Assembly (NCBI RefSeq): GCF_001680005.1
Contig: NC_033567.1
Coordinates: forward strand, 3,906,001-3,970,000
Origin: Plasmodium coatneyi
Taxonomy: Eukaryota > Apicomplexa > Aconoidasida > Haemosporida > Plasmodiidae
Direction: 5' to 3'
Length of the DNA stretch: 64,000 nt
The position numbers and the translations under genes were made by a program. Of the stretch, positions 11,001-20,286 are shown piece by piece. How positions within the stretch are numbered: the first letter of the stretch is position 1; every line of letters starts with the position of its first letter. The notes under the pieces are model-generated. The model did no database searches. It saw only the letters and a list, made by a program, of their open reading frames with translations, and had not been told where the DNA came from.

Positions 11001-13416
11001 TCTCATTTGTGTAGTAATTACTATTATAGTGAAATGTTTTGCTGTTACTATATATGTCATTTAGGTACAAAATATTTTTCACCTTGATGTAGTGATGCCG
11101 TTCGTCTGTCCAGTTAGCGTGAAATAGTTTGAAATCATTGAAGACGAAGGATATATTTACATGTGCCTGTTTTATACTATTATTTTTTTGCATGGCTAAT
11201 CCATTGCTGAAGAATGAGGTCTTATATTTTGTGCTTCCCTTGGGGGGAACACCATCTGGAGAGTCTACCCCAGGTGGAGGTGAACCATCCTGATGATTAC
11301 CTTCTAGGTAGTTTACATTTTCGCTTGACACATCATAAGTGGTAGCGTCCTGCTTCATCGAATAGTACAAAGTTCCATTCGTGTTAAAAATGTAATAACT
11401 GTTTTGATTTACCGAAATGAGAAAAAAATTATGTTGCTTGTTCCACAGGAGGAAGTTGTAGTAATGGAGTGGATTGCTGCACGCATTAAATGTGTCTATT
11501 GTAAATATGCTCTTTTGGAAGGTATGTTTGCACACGTATGGATAAGTCCTATACGCTTTTATGATCAAATTTTGCGTTATCACTAGGATCATTTTTCTGT
11601 AAATATTCATACTTACATCCATTATGGAAGACCCCACGTAAATGCCAATGACCGGTTTTTGTTTTCTCTTCCTTACATCGTTATCGTTGGATTGGTTAGG
11701 ACTACTTCTTTGCTCCCTCCCATGCTGCGTTTTTCTTTTTTGCACTTTTGGACCATCCCTGCTTGCCACACTTTCCCCCGTGGAGTGATCCTCGTGGACT
11801 TTCCTCCCAGAATGGTAGCAAGACTCACTTTTTGGAACATTAAAAAAATGGTGAAAAAAGGAGAAAATGTAAAAATCTCCCTCTCGACTTAGTAGCAAAA
11901 CATAATCGTTGTGCTCGCTAAATTCTACCTTCACCATTCCTTCTTTGGCGATTCTTCCCATGTGCTTATTTATTATGCCGACTTTTTTGCTCTTTATGAA
12001 TTTGTACAGGTTGTTTTCTCGGTTGGTGCTGTGCAGGTAGGTGGGTCTGCAGATCTTCCAGCCAGGTTGGCGCTTCGTCCTAGTCGTACTGCTATCACCA
12101 CTTCGGTTTACATTATTGTTCCGATTGACATTGTTGTTCCGATTGACATTATTGTTGCTATTTCTTTTTTCCCTCTTCCGTTTTGCCGTGTCAGGCCCGC
12201 TCCATTGAAGCAAGCCGCGTGTCAGCTGATCGCAGTACGCCTCCACATGTTGAAGGGCGGGAAATTTCCCCACGCGGACCCGAACTTTCCACCCTTTTTT
12301 GGGGGAATAATATACACGACCAGTTTTTTTTCCCAATTTTTGTTTTTCACTGATTCGTTGGAGTAGACTCAAAATGTGCTTGGTATCTGCACAGGCTTGG
12401 TTCCCTCTGCATATTTGATTACTCTCCTCTTTAGTTGTTCCTGCCAATCTTTTGCCTCCTCTTGGTTTTATCCTAAAATAAATTCCCTTAAGGCTTACAA
12501 TCTGCGTGTTAATAACAACCTTGTTAACACTACTGTTCATGTCGCCCCCATTTCGGGTTGAAAGCAATTTCTTGTCATGTGCGTCATTTTTCCCCTCCCT
12601 GGGAATGACGCTTCTTCGAGGCTCCGCCCTGGTCTGACTCGACGTGGCAGCCAAGACAGATTTCACATTTTCCGAAATAAATATTTCATCCGTGTTGTAA
12701 GAAAAAAATAAAATGTTATTTTTCGTTATCATCAGACAATTGGAGGGAATAGGAAGATACAGAACGGTCAACAATTTTATACACACATTTTTATGTATTT
12801 TTTTTTTCCTATACTTTTTTTTAATATAGGTGATATAAGCATAATATTCATTTTCATTTTCACTGGAGTCATCGTCAGAATATTCCAAAATATTTATCGA
12901 GTGTGCATTTTTTTCATAATCCAGCATAACAACGTCCTTCTTGTTCGATATATTATACGCATAGACATATTTCAAATTTGTGCTGACTATATATATAGTG
13001 TTGTCAATGGGCGATAAGACCACCTTGTTGTGGTGCCCGTACTTTCCAACATTCTCCTGTTTTAAAGCGTATAAAGTTACGAAGGAAAAGTCGTAATTGT
13101 CAAACACGTAGAAGCAAATTTTTGTGATTATGAAGATGAAGGAATTGCATGAGCTGGTGTTTATGTAAATTACTTCATCAGTGAATGTTTCATCGGTGTT
13201 GCTCCTCGGGGTGTGCCCGGCAAGTGGCTTGTTATTTTGGCCACTCAGACGGCTGGGATCACTTGGGCCATTTTGCCCATTTTGGCCATTGCGGAGGTGC
13301 TCCCTGTCGTCTGCTCCACCCCCACTAATGGGGGGTTTGTTTCCCTCCTGCTTATTTCGCGGCGCGTAGACTTTTTTGGAAAATTTTATCTCATCCTCTT
13401 TATCCAAACATAACAT
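5023..13416 (-). CDS. RIC1-like protein (probable Rab GEF subunit), frame broken at the 3' end
   Basis: This is a 2797-aa open frame from the ATG at 13416. Near residues 115-165 a beta-propeller-like segment (VGKYGHHNKVVLSPIDNTIY... followed by VSTNLKYVYAYNI) resembles the N-terminal WD region of RIC1. Around residues 2140-2260 the helical segment with SLGNYMPHDFMQLCLP and FIINIQNYLG fits the RIC1 domain pattern (G-x-P-x-D-x-F-x-x-C-L ... Y-L-x-x-L-Q-N). RIC1 with RGP1 is the exchange factor for Ypt6/Rab6 in endosome-to-Golgi traffic. Long Asn/Lys/Glu-rich inserts roughly double the usual RIC1 length. They include an acidic repeat (10408-10461) and an Asn repeat (12104-12157). The frame ends just after a 21-A tract with KFLY and a stop, while coding sequence seems to continue in another frame to 4509. 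RIC1 identity rests on motif resemblance by eye; that the gene is real is certain. Confidence 0.65.
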   Translation of the reverse strand: MLCLDKEDEIKFSKKVYAPRNKQEGNKPPISGGGADDREHLRNGQNGQNGPSDPSRLSGQNNKPLAGHTPRSNTDETFTDEVIYINTSSCNSFIFIITKICFYVFDNYDFSFVTLYALKQENVGKYGHHNKVVLSPIDNTIYIVSTNLKYVYAYNISNKKDVVMLDYEKNAHSINILEYSDDDSSENENEYYAYITYIKKKYRKKKIHKNVCIKLLTVLYLPIPSNCLMITKNNILFFSYNTDEIFISENVKSVLAATSSQTRAEPRRSVIPREGKNDAHDKKLLSTRNGGDMNSSVNKVVINTQIVSLKGIYFRIKPRGGKRLAGTTKEESNQICRGNQACADTKHILSLLQRISEKQKLGKKTGRVYYSPKKGWKVRVRVGKFPALQHVEAYCDQLTRGLLQWSGPDTAKRKREKRNSNNNVNRNNNVNRNNNVNRSGDSSTTRTKRQPGWKICRPTYLHSTNRENNLYKFIKSKKVGIINKHMGRIAKEGMVKVEFSEHNDYVLLLSREGDFYIFSFFHHFFNVPKSESCYHSGRKVHEDHSTGESVASRDGPKVQKRKTQHGREQRSSPNQSNDNDVRKRKQKPVIGIYVGSSIMDVSMNIYRKMILVITQNLIIKAYRTYPYVCKHTFQKSIFTIDTFNACSNPLHYYNFLLWNKQHNFFLISVNQNSYYIFNTNGTLYYSMKQDATTYDVSSENVNYLEGNHQDGSPPPGVDSPDGVPPKGSTKYKTSFFSNGLAMQKNNSIKQAHVNISFVFNDFKLFHANWTDERHHYIKVKNILYLNDIYSNSKTFHYNSNYYTNEKSQKVYIGLNNIVMFDTNINNLSLCNNQKNVLNVKEIITPFKYVKKCYSNFSNTYMLIIFKSICIYSFRKKAFSYFLDDYLKFFFHNYPAGWLFDDIFFVTCLHNKYDENNFRHFKRKDDLGAGRGGIFFTRAMTGEGNMSISFELFSMDYGTAEVRTTFDGGGEAGGQEGAHGEEESNEEEEADEEEEADEEEEADEESESIESLESDRSSRSSKSNAEEAPSIENPPRGKDLREKTQMPNANGDHRTVEESKLLNYLFNINHNESDMYYKYFEEYFNTNKGNIYTKPFSLFYNNFFLKEDENAFLEAYLMEKRRGEVTLSGDNHPHDVEKGLSGEQNPLHAAEPYVDEETNLAHNYYIELQRKLNAYAESNEKVGSAKDGEDITDGKEHRSSEDQNGESSFSYESSSSLQSDASVREDLIARSNFKKKNVKETYDANVKTNQKKKNEQEYITKLTRSYEEIISKNNFYYIIYLYNINNALRFSNYTLSIKLLYRPILTHVYHDKSSVIDENDGDRIGETNKQSSESTSENTSRMDHTISETFLIVLDAFYNLFCFKISKVKGKDTEKQEYFLKSENIFILPLNRDNRFTEPRCFYTLFDIYHYVFLNYDNSVHFLHIYVDRNNCYDFEFTQTFSTRVDYLEVVKGQNYMNYYALPGPIKYMWPPPSYHTYLLYYYVVYLLYGINGACKEKRQNFTNGLSANAKGETVNGEGKINADKKTQNKGNIPMGGSLNGAAEPSAGSANHLDELEKCQPCECSVEASSFDFFTLNPSEGNQPSEKSKLFESIFKDKLNKHSANYKSLVRLKKKMNCVDLNRWEGSKKEALFHLTNFKHLINSAPLCDTLILQGNKANEQYVERDAQLGKARKACQVHSTWKGHSALMKNFIISAVPHIEQHRNKIANKLNRTVLKYSFYSIIEELENKEKSCYVYLSSNNKMSVISVSKCPNQFCLQKELKNVALFGSYRYVNCPLVIYRHVGLSRFADDYNSHLHHTVHHMGLCIHIVCSQIWKREKKMTLPIKGETNTSGTAGQEKSKKNARKKRNTNNANSFPSPSSYDIISFKINSYINTILFKYFKLYSDVYSYKNGKYQPVYDSKWRKKKLRRIIINIITKYVTWNIFATNILEIVLYKSLKKLNDLYVASYKIIYNYVMRLSNSPYYDIFTRNGRDDTILNISAAVLYSLFLSKRYRESSTSRLEDALFGRIFRVKDTHLGEEPYLREYRTATEGTKWKHGEEEKSNKKLKEKFILFLDEMGASISSSDAPKIGLLKEGVKDERVYWAVLHLLRLKGGGETSRGADKVAAHELCNNAMDGRIPPFDVHTDYAYKINCNVYYAGLYLLCVLKRRHVFHLMVLLKMLRKFCKFHIAEVVINIIRKMDPYVSAILMYSLGNYMPHDFMQLCLPNQRYNVCSLFIINIQNYLGIYNVRKFYCMYFLCMSLRNNIKYAEGLINFMSILFYTLFQNKGRDYLFHCNYFGLEETTKRRIMENALTGTNSSCANHDNFFFLLFCANAFNNIKLGKADGVSLFQFLLGNAHNGDAMLSRNHAAENGSNNQNNHYVYDEESLHTEGRNKLSLKIKTFSFKKLQMNKIVCEFFYNQDVISFLLNNIDSFAKLHTCNLTVLGCTPNQGILRSSPPEDEQSVDLAEVKNIYIRFILLVQNIVCYYIYNMLWFELYYFVTGLKVDVLSFFSHSYFFKSSLFQNVFWGICPVDVSLHGSTDWEFHFVNSDNPGTVPHGNESVHVGSTMWEEQTGHVELNHVENHPTRKYNNGEKLQGGVDGDGDVNASPPQNLSSTFKENYQEYTKHMNHMKKLGTIFNKLEKENQVINESFSEDESQKCFLIDIYKSFKSHFNISFWKTKKGELKRKDTSSVMEEYTRYMSKTEIQNEKNMHRRNLYSYNIYNKLTNYTFLETHFAPSVYKYIPIYSTLKYLYYFFRVCNVKNKEFPKRYLKYKIKKRIYNYICSTIVDLKGKAKSDDKNVGQKKKKKKKFLY
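5035..5055. repeat. 21-nt poly-T (poly-A on the coding strand) inside the RIC1-like gene
   Basis: This is an uninterrupted run of 21 T on the plus strand. It encodes seven lysines in the main frame and is the exact point where the open frame changes. Tracts this long elsewhere in the window are all outside genes. Confidence 0.9.
10408..10461 (-). repeat. Three 18-bp repeats encoding an acidic block
   Basis: Three tandem copies of an 18-bp unit (plus strand ttcatctgcttcttcctc) lie in the RIC1-like coding region. They encode the EEEEADEEEEADEEEEAD type block. This is a typical replication-slippage low-complexity insert and is likely to vary between strains. Confidence 0.85.
12104..12157 (-). 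repeat. Three 18-bp repeats encoding NNNVNR units
   Basis: Three near-identical 18-bp units (plus strand cgattgacattattgttc type) in the RIC1-like gene encode three NNNVNR hexapeptides. Confidence 0.85.
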
Positions 13417-14266
13417 TTTTGTGTACGACCCCCCCCCTATATGTGTTCGCCTTACGGGAAAAATTCAGACACACATGTACGCGGGGACACTAATTCATGG
13501 GGGTTACTCTGTTTGGGACTTGTCATACGGATGCAGTTTCGTCTTTGGGAATTCACCAAAAGGGGAGCAGTTTCCCCGAGGAGGATTACCCCAATGGAAC
13601 CAGTTGCACTGTCGAAAAAGGCCCCAAGTGGGTTGCACAATCCTATCTTGTGCAATGACCCTCCTTTAGGTTTACGGAAGAAATAGCCACAAAAAAAATA
13701 TTAATAATAAACTAAAAGGAAGCTCGAATGGGGGGAAAGCAACCATTTATTCACAAAAAAAAAGAGATCCAAATAAATCCAAAAATGCACAAAAAGCCGC
13801 ACATATGCTGTAAACATATGTATTTTATCATCATTGCATTGTATTGCTTTTACCTTATTTTTTTTTTTTTTCTATTTGGCTTTCTCCAAACAGTGGGTAA
13901 AGAGTATGCCAAATAGGGAACAGGGGGATCTGTTTTTCCTTCCCATTTTTCAGAATTTTTTTTTTTTTTTTTCCTCCCTGCCTTAATCTGGATCATGCAC
14001 CTCGATTCAGTCTCCCCTGATTGAAACCTTTGCGATGAGAGCACCTGGGAAGAAGCTATGAGGAAGCGCGTGTGGGTAAAAATAACAGGCCTTCATGTGT
14101 GTATGCTTTATACGCACATATCCATATACCTGTTGGTAAGCGCCTTATGGGGATGATCATACAAATATACACTCCATCACGCATGCGCTTGAAGGCATGT
14201 TACTTTAGATTATTGGGACATGTGCATGTGCGAAAACGGTGATCTACGAAGAGGAGCTTTTTTGCA

Positions 14267-14299
<33 letters not shown>

Positions 14300-14687
14300 C
14301 GTTTTATCTAAGGAGAAAAGTATCTTATCAGCCACGACTTGTAGCGCGAAAAAAAGAGCCGACTGAAAAGGCGGTGCAAATACAGAACACAATGCAGCGG
14401 ATGCGTATGTGCGTATAATCTATGCACATACGCACCTACGTGAGTTTGCGCGTTTGCCCGGTCGGCTTAGCTTAATTGGCTTCCGCAAATCGCCGCTTGG
14501 AAGATACTAAAAAAAGGAGGCTCGAGAAGTGCGCAATAAAAGAAAATAATATAAAATTACATTCACGCATGATCTAAATCGTAGAATCACTTTAGTAAAA
14601 AAAAAGAACACTATCTCCATAGTATTAATTTAGCTGACCAGTTTTAGCTTCCATTTTTCTGCCACATCTGTTTGGTAAAAATGTACT
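13417..14687. promoter_or_regulatory. Upstream region of the RIC1-like gene
   Basis: This is the left part of the 2.4-kb divergent region between the RIC1-like and MA3 genes. It carries a 29-nt poly-T tract at 14271-14299 and shorter T-runs near 13858 and 13955. No coding segment is convincing. An upstream exon for the RIC1-like gene was looked for close to 13416 and not seen. Confidence 0.35.
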
Positions 14688-14942
14688 ATGTTAAATGAAC
14701 TCTTTTACCAGCACAACGAAAGAAAAGTTTTCCCCCTTCTAAATAGCATAATTACCTTGCATTGCGATACACGCACGAGACTACGCCTCCTTACCCACAG
14801 ATTGAGTAGTAAAGCTTCCATAGAAGATAAAGATAAAGATAAATTCCAAAGCTTATTTAGCGCTTTCCCCGAATGTCACTTTTCCACAAGGAGAATAAAA
14901 AGGATATATATCTACTTAAGAAGCGTAAAAGATATGATGTAA
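14688..14942 (+). CDS. Candidate small ORF, 84 aa, unknown
   Basis: An ATG-started frame of 84 codons lies in the RIC1-like/MA3 intergenic region. Unlike the homopolymer-rich DNA on both sides it has no long A or T run, and its composition is balanced (begins MLNELFYQHNERKVFPLLN, contains a DKDKDK block from an AAGATA repeat, ends with a basic helix-like stretch). It could be a small gene, an exon of something larger or a chance frame. I recognise no family. The only evidence is composition and a proper start and stop. Confidence 0.3.
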   Translation: MLNELFYQHNERKVFPLLNSIITLHCDTRTRLRLLTHRLSSKASIEDKDKDKFQSLFSAFPECHFSTRRIKRIYIYLRSVKDMM

Positions 14943-15827
14943 CTTGTGGATCCAGCTTCGTATAATATCCCCCCCACACCCGCCTTAATCATTTCCATTT
15001 GTTTCCAAAAAAAGCAAGTTGCCATGTTAGAAACGTTCTTTAGCATCAAGAAAGACTTATGGCTTTTCATGTTTTCCCAAAAAACAAAAAAAAAAAAAAA
15101 AAAAAAATTTTGCCAAAATTGAAGTGACAAACGAGTTCTACGTATATAGCTGTTTGTATTCGCATGCATGTATGTACAAGTGAGAATCTGGAAAACGACG
15201 ATTTGAAGATTTAAATCAAGTTCAAATTCACACATTTACATACATACGCGCTTGGCTTCCATATGTATATGTATATGTGCTAGGTGTATGTATCCGCCGG
15301 AACAACAGTAGATTAATAGAATTAAGTTCAATAATTCTCAAATTGTACGTTGGAGCAGCTGACAGAATTTGAAAAAATAGTAACAGTTGACAAAAGGGAC
15401 GCACTTGCAGTTATATGTAGAAAAAGAGGAAAATTAGCACATTGTTACTGTGGAAAATATTTTTCAAAACGGTGGAAATTTTTCTTTTTCATTTTTTTTT
15501 TTTAAGTTTTCTACGAGCGTTTGCGACCAGTTTTATAATTTTCGTTTTCATTTTCCTTTCCTTTACCCCTTAATTTGTCATTTTCATTTTCGTTTTCCCC
15601 TTCGCGCGTGACCCCAACCTTTTCAACCCTGCACACACGCGATTTATCTACATACACCTGTGCGTGGATAGGGAAATTTACTTACACACAGAGGGATTCC
15701 CCAAGGAAACTTCAATTCATTTTTTCACCTCGCATCGTGTGAGTCTATCCCCTCCCAAGTGGCAAACACAGCAGTAGGCACCTTATCACATAGGCACACG
15801 TGCACAACAAACGTAGCATATACCAAG
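14943..15827. promoter_or_regulatory. Upstream region of the MA3-domain gene
   Basis: This holds the probable promoter and 5' UTR of the MA3 gene. It has a 22-nt A-run at 15086-15107 and a T/C-rich stretch at 15480-15600. A frame extending 23 codons upstream of the ATG begins with GTG and is not used here as the start. Confidence 0.35.
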
Positions 15828-17675
15828 ATGTTGTCCAACAAGCGAAAGAGCAAGAAGCTGAACCTGCTGAAGGACCAAATGTTCCTCACGAAAAAGTACG
15901 TTGACATGAACGACCCCATATACGACAGCGAAATAGAAGATGAAAACTGCTTCTACACGGTAGTCAACAAGGAAGAAATAGAATTCTCGCAGAAGGTGTC
16001 TGAGATGAAAACCAAAATGTTCGAGGATATGAATATACTTTCATTTGAGGATTTCGAAAAAAAATGCGACATGCTGATTAACAACTTTTTTGCAAGCTAC
16101 AATTTTCAGCAATTTATTGAAGACTTAAAAGAATTAAATGTGAAGACGTATAACGACTTTTTAGTTTTGCAGCTGATAAAGAAATCTTTCGATAAGGAAG
16201 AAGAGTGCCAAATTAATGTGTCCTGTTTGCTGAATGTTTTGAACATCACCAAGTTGATAAAGCCAGAACAAGTACACAGAGCGTTTGAAAAAGTTTTGCT
16301 AAGCTTGGACGACATTAAGCTGGACTGCCCATCCTGTTACGAGATTTTCTTAAAGTACATTAGGTTTAGCACACTGGACAATGTAGTGGATAAAGATTAC
16401 ATTTTGAAATTACCCACTGGCTTTTTTGACGCGTTGGATTTGGACAGCTGGGATGAAAAGGAACTGGCTTTGCAGAACTTGAAGGAGAGTGAACACGCAG
16501 TGGATAAGGCGGGCTGCCCCAACGGGGTGGTCTCCACGAATGGCACGCTATTAACGAATTGCACTGTATCAGCAAATGGCACTATATCAACGAATGGCAC
16601 TATATCAACAAATGGCACCGTATCAACAAATGGAGTTATCTTGACCAATCTGGATGAGAACCACATGTACGCGCAGAACCTCGAAAACGTAGAAGAGAAG
16701 AAGAAGCTGAAGGACGAAATGTGGAAGGACACCCAGCTGTGGCTGCTAGACCTAAACATGAAGCAAATCCAGAAAGAGAAAAAAGAATTCAAGCAAAAGG
16801 CAAGGGACTTTCTAGTGGACTTTTTCAACGATGGAGACACAAATGAGGTCATCGAATTTTTAAACAGCACAAACAGTTTGTTTCATTATGAGTTCATAAG
16901 GATAAGCATCATAGAGTCGTTCAGTAAAAATAATATTTGCCGAAAGTATATTTCCTACCTGCTGGACAATTTATGCGAAACGTACTATTTTAAGAATGAC
17001 ATTATTATAGCTTTTATAAGAATTATAGGGTACATTGACGACTACGAAATTGACTTCCCGCAAGCAAAGGAAATGGTATGTAAATTTCTGCTTAGGTGTA
17101 TCTATGACGACGTACTTTATCCAGCGTTTTTAAGCGATATATACAAACTACACATTGGTGGCATGACAGGCATGATGATTTGCAACAAGACGCAACAAAG
17201 AATTTATAACAAAAAAAAATTGAACCTAAACAATATTAACTACATTTGGGATGAAGATGATACGTATGAAAAAATGAAATTAAAAAGAAAAATTAATAAC
17301 ACCTTATTAGAGTACTTTTATTCCTACATAGATGAGCAAGAATTTTATTTACACCTCGATGAATTTCTGCCCCATTATCATGACTTGTGTAATTATGTCG
17401 TTAAAAAGATCTTCGTTCTGAACGTGGATATAAACAATGACTTAAGTTTATCCTTCAAATTGGTCGACTATTTAATGAGTAGAAATTTTATCACTGAAAG
17501 AAATGTTGAAGGAGGAGTCATGGAGGTCATGAACTCGCTTAAGGACATTATGCTGGATATTCCAAAGTATCCGGAAGAATTTCTTAAAATTTTAAACTAC
17601 CTTCATGAGAAGAAGTACATTTCGCAGGGCACCTTTGACAGGGTCTCCAAGGAAATCGCAGCGTTTAATAATTAG
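15828..17675 (+). CDS. MA3-domain protein (PDCD4/eIF4G-like)
   Basis: MA3 domains are helical repeats that bind the translation factor eIF4A; PDCD4 and plant relatives carry several. This 615-aa protein appears to contain three: ~76-185 (with the family pattern LDDIKLDCPSCYEIFLKYI), ~323-434 (VDFFNDGDTNEVIEFLNS followed by IDDYEIDFPQAKEMV) and ~488-608 (LDEFLPHYHDLCNYVVKKIF followed by LMSRNFITE). The first two are joined by a linker with degenerate STNGT repeats and a Lys/Glu coiled stretch. A role in translational control through eIF4A is inferred from the family. The start is the ATG at 15828 (MLSNKRKSKK). It is a single exon ending at a TAG at 17673-17675. Confidence 0.8.
   Translation: MLSNKRKSKKLNLLKDQMFLTKKYVDMNDPIYDSEIEDENCFYTVVNKEEIEFSQKVSEMKTKMFEDMNILSFEDFEKKCDMLINNFFASYNFQQFIEDLKELNVKTYNDFLVLQLIKKSFDKEEECQINVSCLLNVLNITKLIKPEQVHRAFEKVLLSLDDIKLDCPSCYEIFLKYIRFSTLDNVVDKDYILKLPTGFFDALDLDSWDEKELALQNLKESEHAVDKAGCPNGVVSTNGTLLTNCTVSANGTISTNGTISTNGTVSTNGVILTNLDENHMYAQNLENVEEKKKLKDEMWKDTQLWLLDLNMKQIQKEKKEFKQKARDFLVDFFNDGDTNEVIEFLNSTNSLFHYEFIRISIIESFSKNNICRKYISYLLDNLCETYYFKNDIIIAFIRIIGYIDDYEIDFPQAKEMVCKFLLRCIYDDVLYPAFLSDIYKLHIGGMTGMMICNKTQQRIYNKKKLNLNNINYIWDEDDTYEKMKLKRKINNTLLEYFYSYIDEQEFYLHLDEFLPHYHDLCNYVVKKIFVLNVDINNDLSLSFKLVDYLMSRNFITERNVEGGVMEVMNSLKDIMLDIPKYPEEFLKILNYLHEKKYISQGTFDRVSKEIAAFNN
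16531..16640 (+). repeat. Degenerate 18-bp repeats encoding STNGT-type units
   Basis: About six imperfect 18-bp copies (core atcaacgaatggcact) in the linker of the MA3 protein encode units such as TISTNG and TVSTNG. They look like a slippage-generated spacer between domains. Confidence 0.8.
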
Positions 17676-20286
17676 CCGTCACATGGATGGGTCGCATCCG
17701 CGGTGAGGCATTCACCCATTAGGTCACATGATCACCAATGTGTGTTCATGAATACCTATGCGGAAGGTTCACGCCATTGCTTCGTCAAACGCCCAAAATG
17801 TGAGCTGCCAAAATGTGAGTTGCCAAAATGTGAGATGCCAAAATGTGAGAGGACGCCTTCGAGGAAGACGAGCCAACGGACAGAGTAACCACGTGTGAGA
17901 GTTCTCCCTCCCCGCACACCTCCACACAAGTGGACGCACTCCATTCTGTATGGCGCACATGCCAGCACAAATCTGAATTCATGCATGTGCATGTGAATGT
18001 GCTTGTATGTGTGTGCATATGTACAGGTGCGCTGCACAGTCTGTGCATGTGTAGGGGGGAGTTGTGCAGTTATTGCACAAACAGATCATGGTTTACGGGC
18101 GACCCTGCTGTTGTGAGTAAGTTTCTTTTTTTTTTTTTTTTTTTCATAATATTTTTTTTATTTATCACGATGAGTAAGTTCGAACAGCAAATGTGAGTGC
18201 AGGGTTTGCGGGTATGTGGGTCTTCCTGCTTGCCTATCATCATACATGCGTGTGCATGTTAATTGGGCACGTGAATGTACCCCGTCTCCGTATGTATGAC
18301 AGTTTAGTGCAAGTATTATTTGCGTCAGCACAAGGCGCGTACGTGCTTATGCGTAAAGGGGGAGATCTGGGGGAACGAGGGCAATCCTTAGGGGGTCCCT
18401 TCATAGAGGAGATAATCCATCAAAAGATGCATCTCTTTTTTTTTCACCCCCAGGGAAATCCCCTCTACTTAAACACATTTTTAATTCAAAGAACTCCAGT
18501 GGTTATAATTTACCTCTCCCCCTCCTAACGCTTTACAAAAAAGAGAAAGACAATTTTACTCATAAGAAAATATTATTTAGTAATATTTTGTTTTTTCCAA
18601 AAAGGGGGAAACTTGAAAAAAGGTGAGATGACAAAATGGAACGGTACGACAATACTTACCTCCCCGTTAAGCTTCCCTAATGCTCATTTTTGCAAACAAT
18701 GCGCAGCTTACTGGGTTCAGTGGTATACACCTACGGGTGTGTATACCTTGTTTAGAACCTTCCTGTCTACCCCTCCCAATGGGGACCGTAAAACAATGGG
18801 CTACTTTCTCTCACATTATTTGGAGTATCTGCCGATACGGAAAAAACAATGGGCCCGCCTAGGTGCACATTTCCCCCAATTTTACATCATACGGTGTGGA
18901 AGCGTATACATACCTAAGTTCCAATTGCGTAACAAAAATAAACACATTAGGGGCGCACCTCACTGAGTGTAAAATTCTCAGTCTGTCCTGGAAATGAGGG
19001 ATAAACGAGAAAAATGCTACGCTGGATGAACAGACTGAATTTTTTCATAGCCAAAATGGAGCCTTATCTCTTTATACACCTCCACGTAGGTGCTATATTA
19101 ACATGGCTCATATTTTTACAGAGTTTCATAGGTGCTTACCCTTGAGGGAAAGCGCAATAGGGGTGATGGTACAAACCCCTTGTGGGTTGCCCTGGAATGT
19201 TTTTAAGACAAATTTTGGGAGGCATTGTTCAAAGGGAAAATATCCTTATGATGCATGTGCCTCTTTCGACTTACTTTTCCCGCGAGAATTGCACCTTCCA
19301 GCGTTTAGCAGTTCCTTTAAAAGGACCATTCATACCTTGCATGGCTTCCTCGTAATGGAATAAGTTCAACGCGTGTTCATTGGGGAAGTTCTAACAGGCA
19401 GGGAATTCTTCCCTGAGGATTCACCTGGTCATTAGTTCACGCGAACTTGCAATGGACATGCGTAGGCACAGATATGTGTATGTAAGTACGTCCGTGTGTA
19501 TGTGTTCCAGCGCAAGTAGAAGGGCGTATAACGTACGAATGGACTGCTGTTACGTACACATACATGCTACAAGCGTCGGGAGAAGCCTCTCCAACGTTGC
19601 CATTTTTGTGTGTTCACTTTTTAGTCATATTACGCAGGCGAAACGCACGGGAAGTACCTCTTCGTATGGTCCTTTTCCCCTTCATTTTATAAGCTATCCT
19701 TCGAATCGCACAAAGCTGATGGGACGTTCTTTTGTGAGACCTGACTGCCATGCCAATTTTGTGAAATAAAAAAAAGGCAATTCACGGGAGATTGCTTTGC
19801 AGCAAAGGCTATAGCGAATGAAGAAGCCAACATGGAAAAGAAAGAAAAATTAAAAAAAAAGGAAGAGAAGCGATGTACCCTTTGCTCTCCGCCGCTCTTC
19901 CCTTTGAAAATTTATTTCCTTGCAGCACACAAGAGGGCATGCGCAAACGCAAAAGGGTATAACATAAATACGTGCATGTGAGTATGTACATACATATGTA
20001 TATACTTTCACGTACACAAATTGAGTGCGTTTTTTTTTTGCGCAAAAAGCAAAATAAAAAGCATGCAATTGCAAAATTTCCATGAAAAAAAAAAAATTTA
20101 ACAATAATGCTGTACCATACGGATGAACTTACATATCTCCTTACATGTTAACATATGTTCAAAAGTACCTGTAAATTATTGATTCATTTTCCCAAGGTGT
20201 TTCTGACCAGATTGTGACTTTCCCTCTGTGAAGTACATATATACCTTCGACTCTACTTCATATTTCCTCCCCCCCCAATCGTGAAA
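17676..20286. other. Intergenic region between the MA3 gene and thioredoxin
   Basis: These 2.6 kb hold the 3' flank of the MA3 gene and the promoter of thioredoxin. They contain a four-copy 15-bp repeat (17793-17852), a 19-nt T-run (18126-18144) and GT/CA-rich stretches around 17980-18040 and 19440-19570. Several plus-strand frames of 80-115 codons occur at 18193-19770, but they start weakly and look like chance frames. No multi-exon gene could be assembled from them. Confidence 0.35.
17793..17852. repeat. Four tandem 15-bp repeats
   Basis: Four near-perfect copies of ccaaaatgtgagNTG follow the stop codon of the MA3 gene by about 120 bp, probably within its 3' UTR. Confidence 0.85.

Noticed and set aside
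15200..15240. GTTCAAAT T-loop-like motif suggesting a tRNA
   Set aside because: The flanking bases do not pair and no cloverleaf can be drawn.
15759..15827. Upstream extension of the MA3 frame (23 codons)
   Set aside because: It begins with GTG, not used as a normal start in this nucleus; the ATG at 15828 gives a sensible N-terminus.
18193..19769. Series of plus-strand ORFs of 80-115 codons before thioredoxin
   Set aside because: They overlap in different frames, lack conserved motifs and could not be linked by in-phase splice sites.
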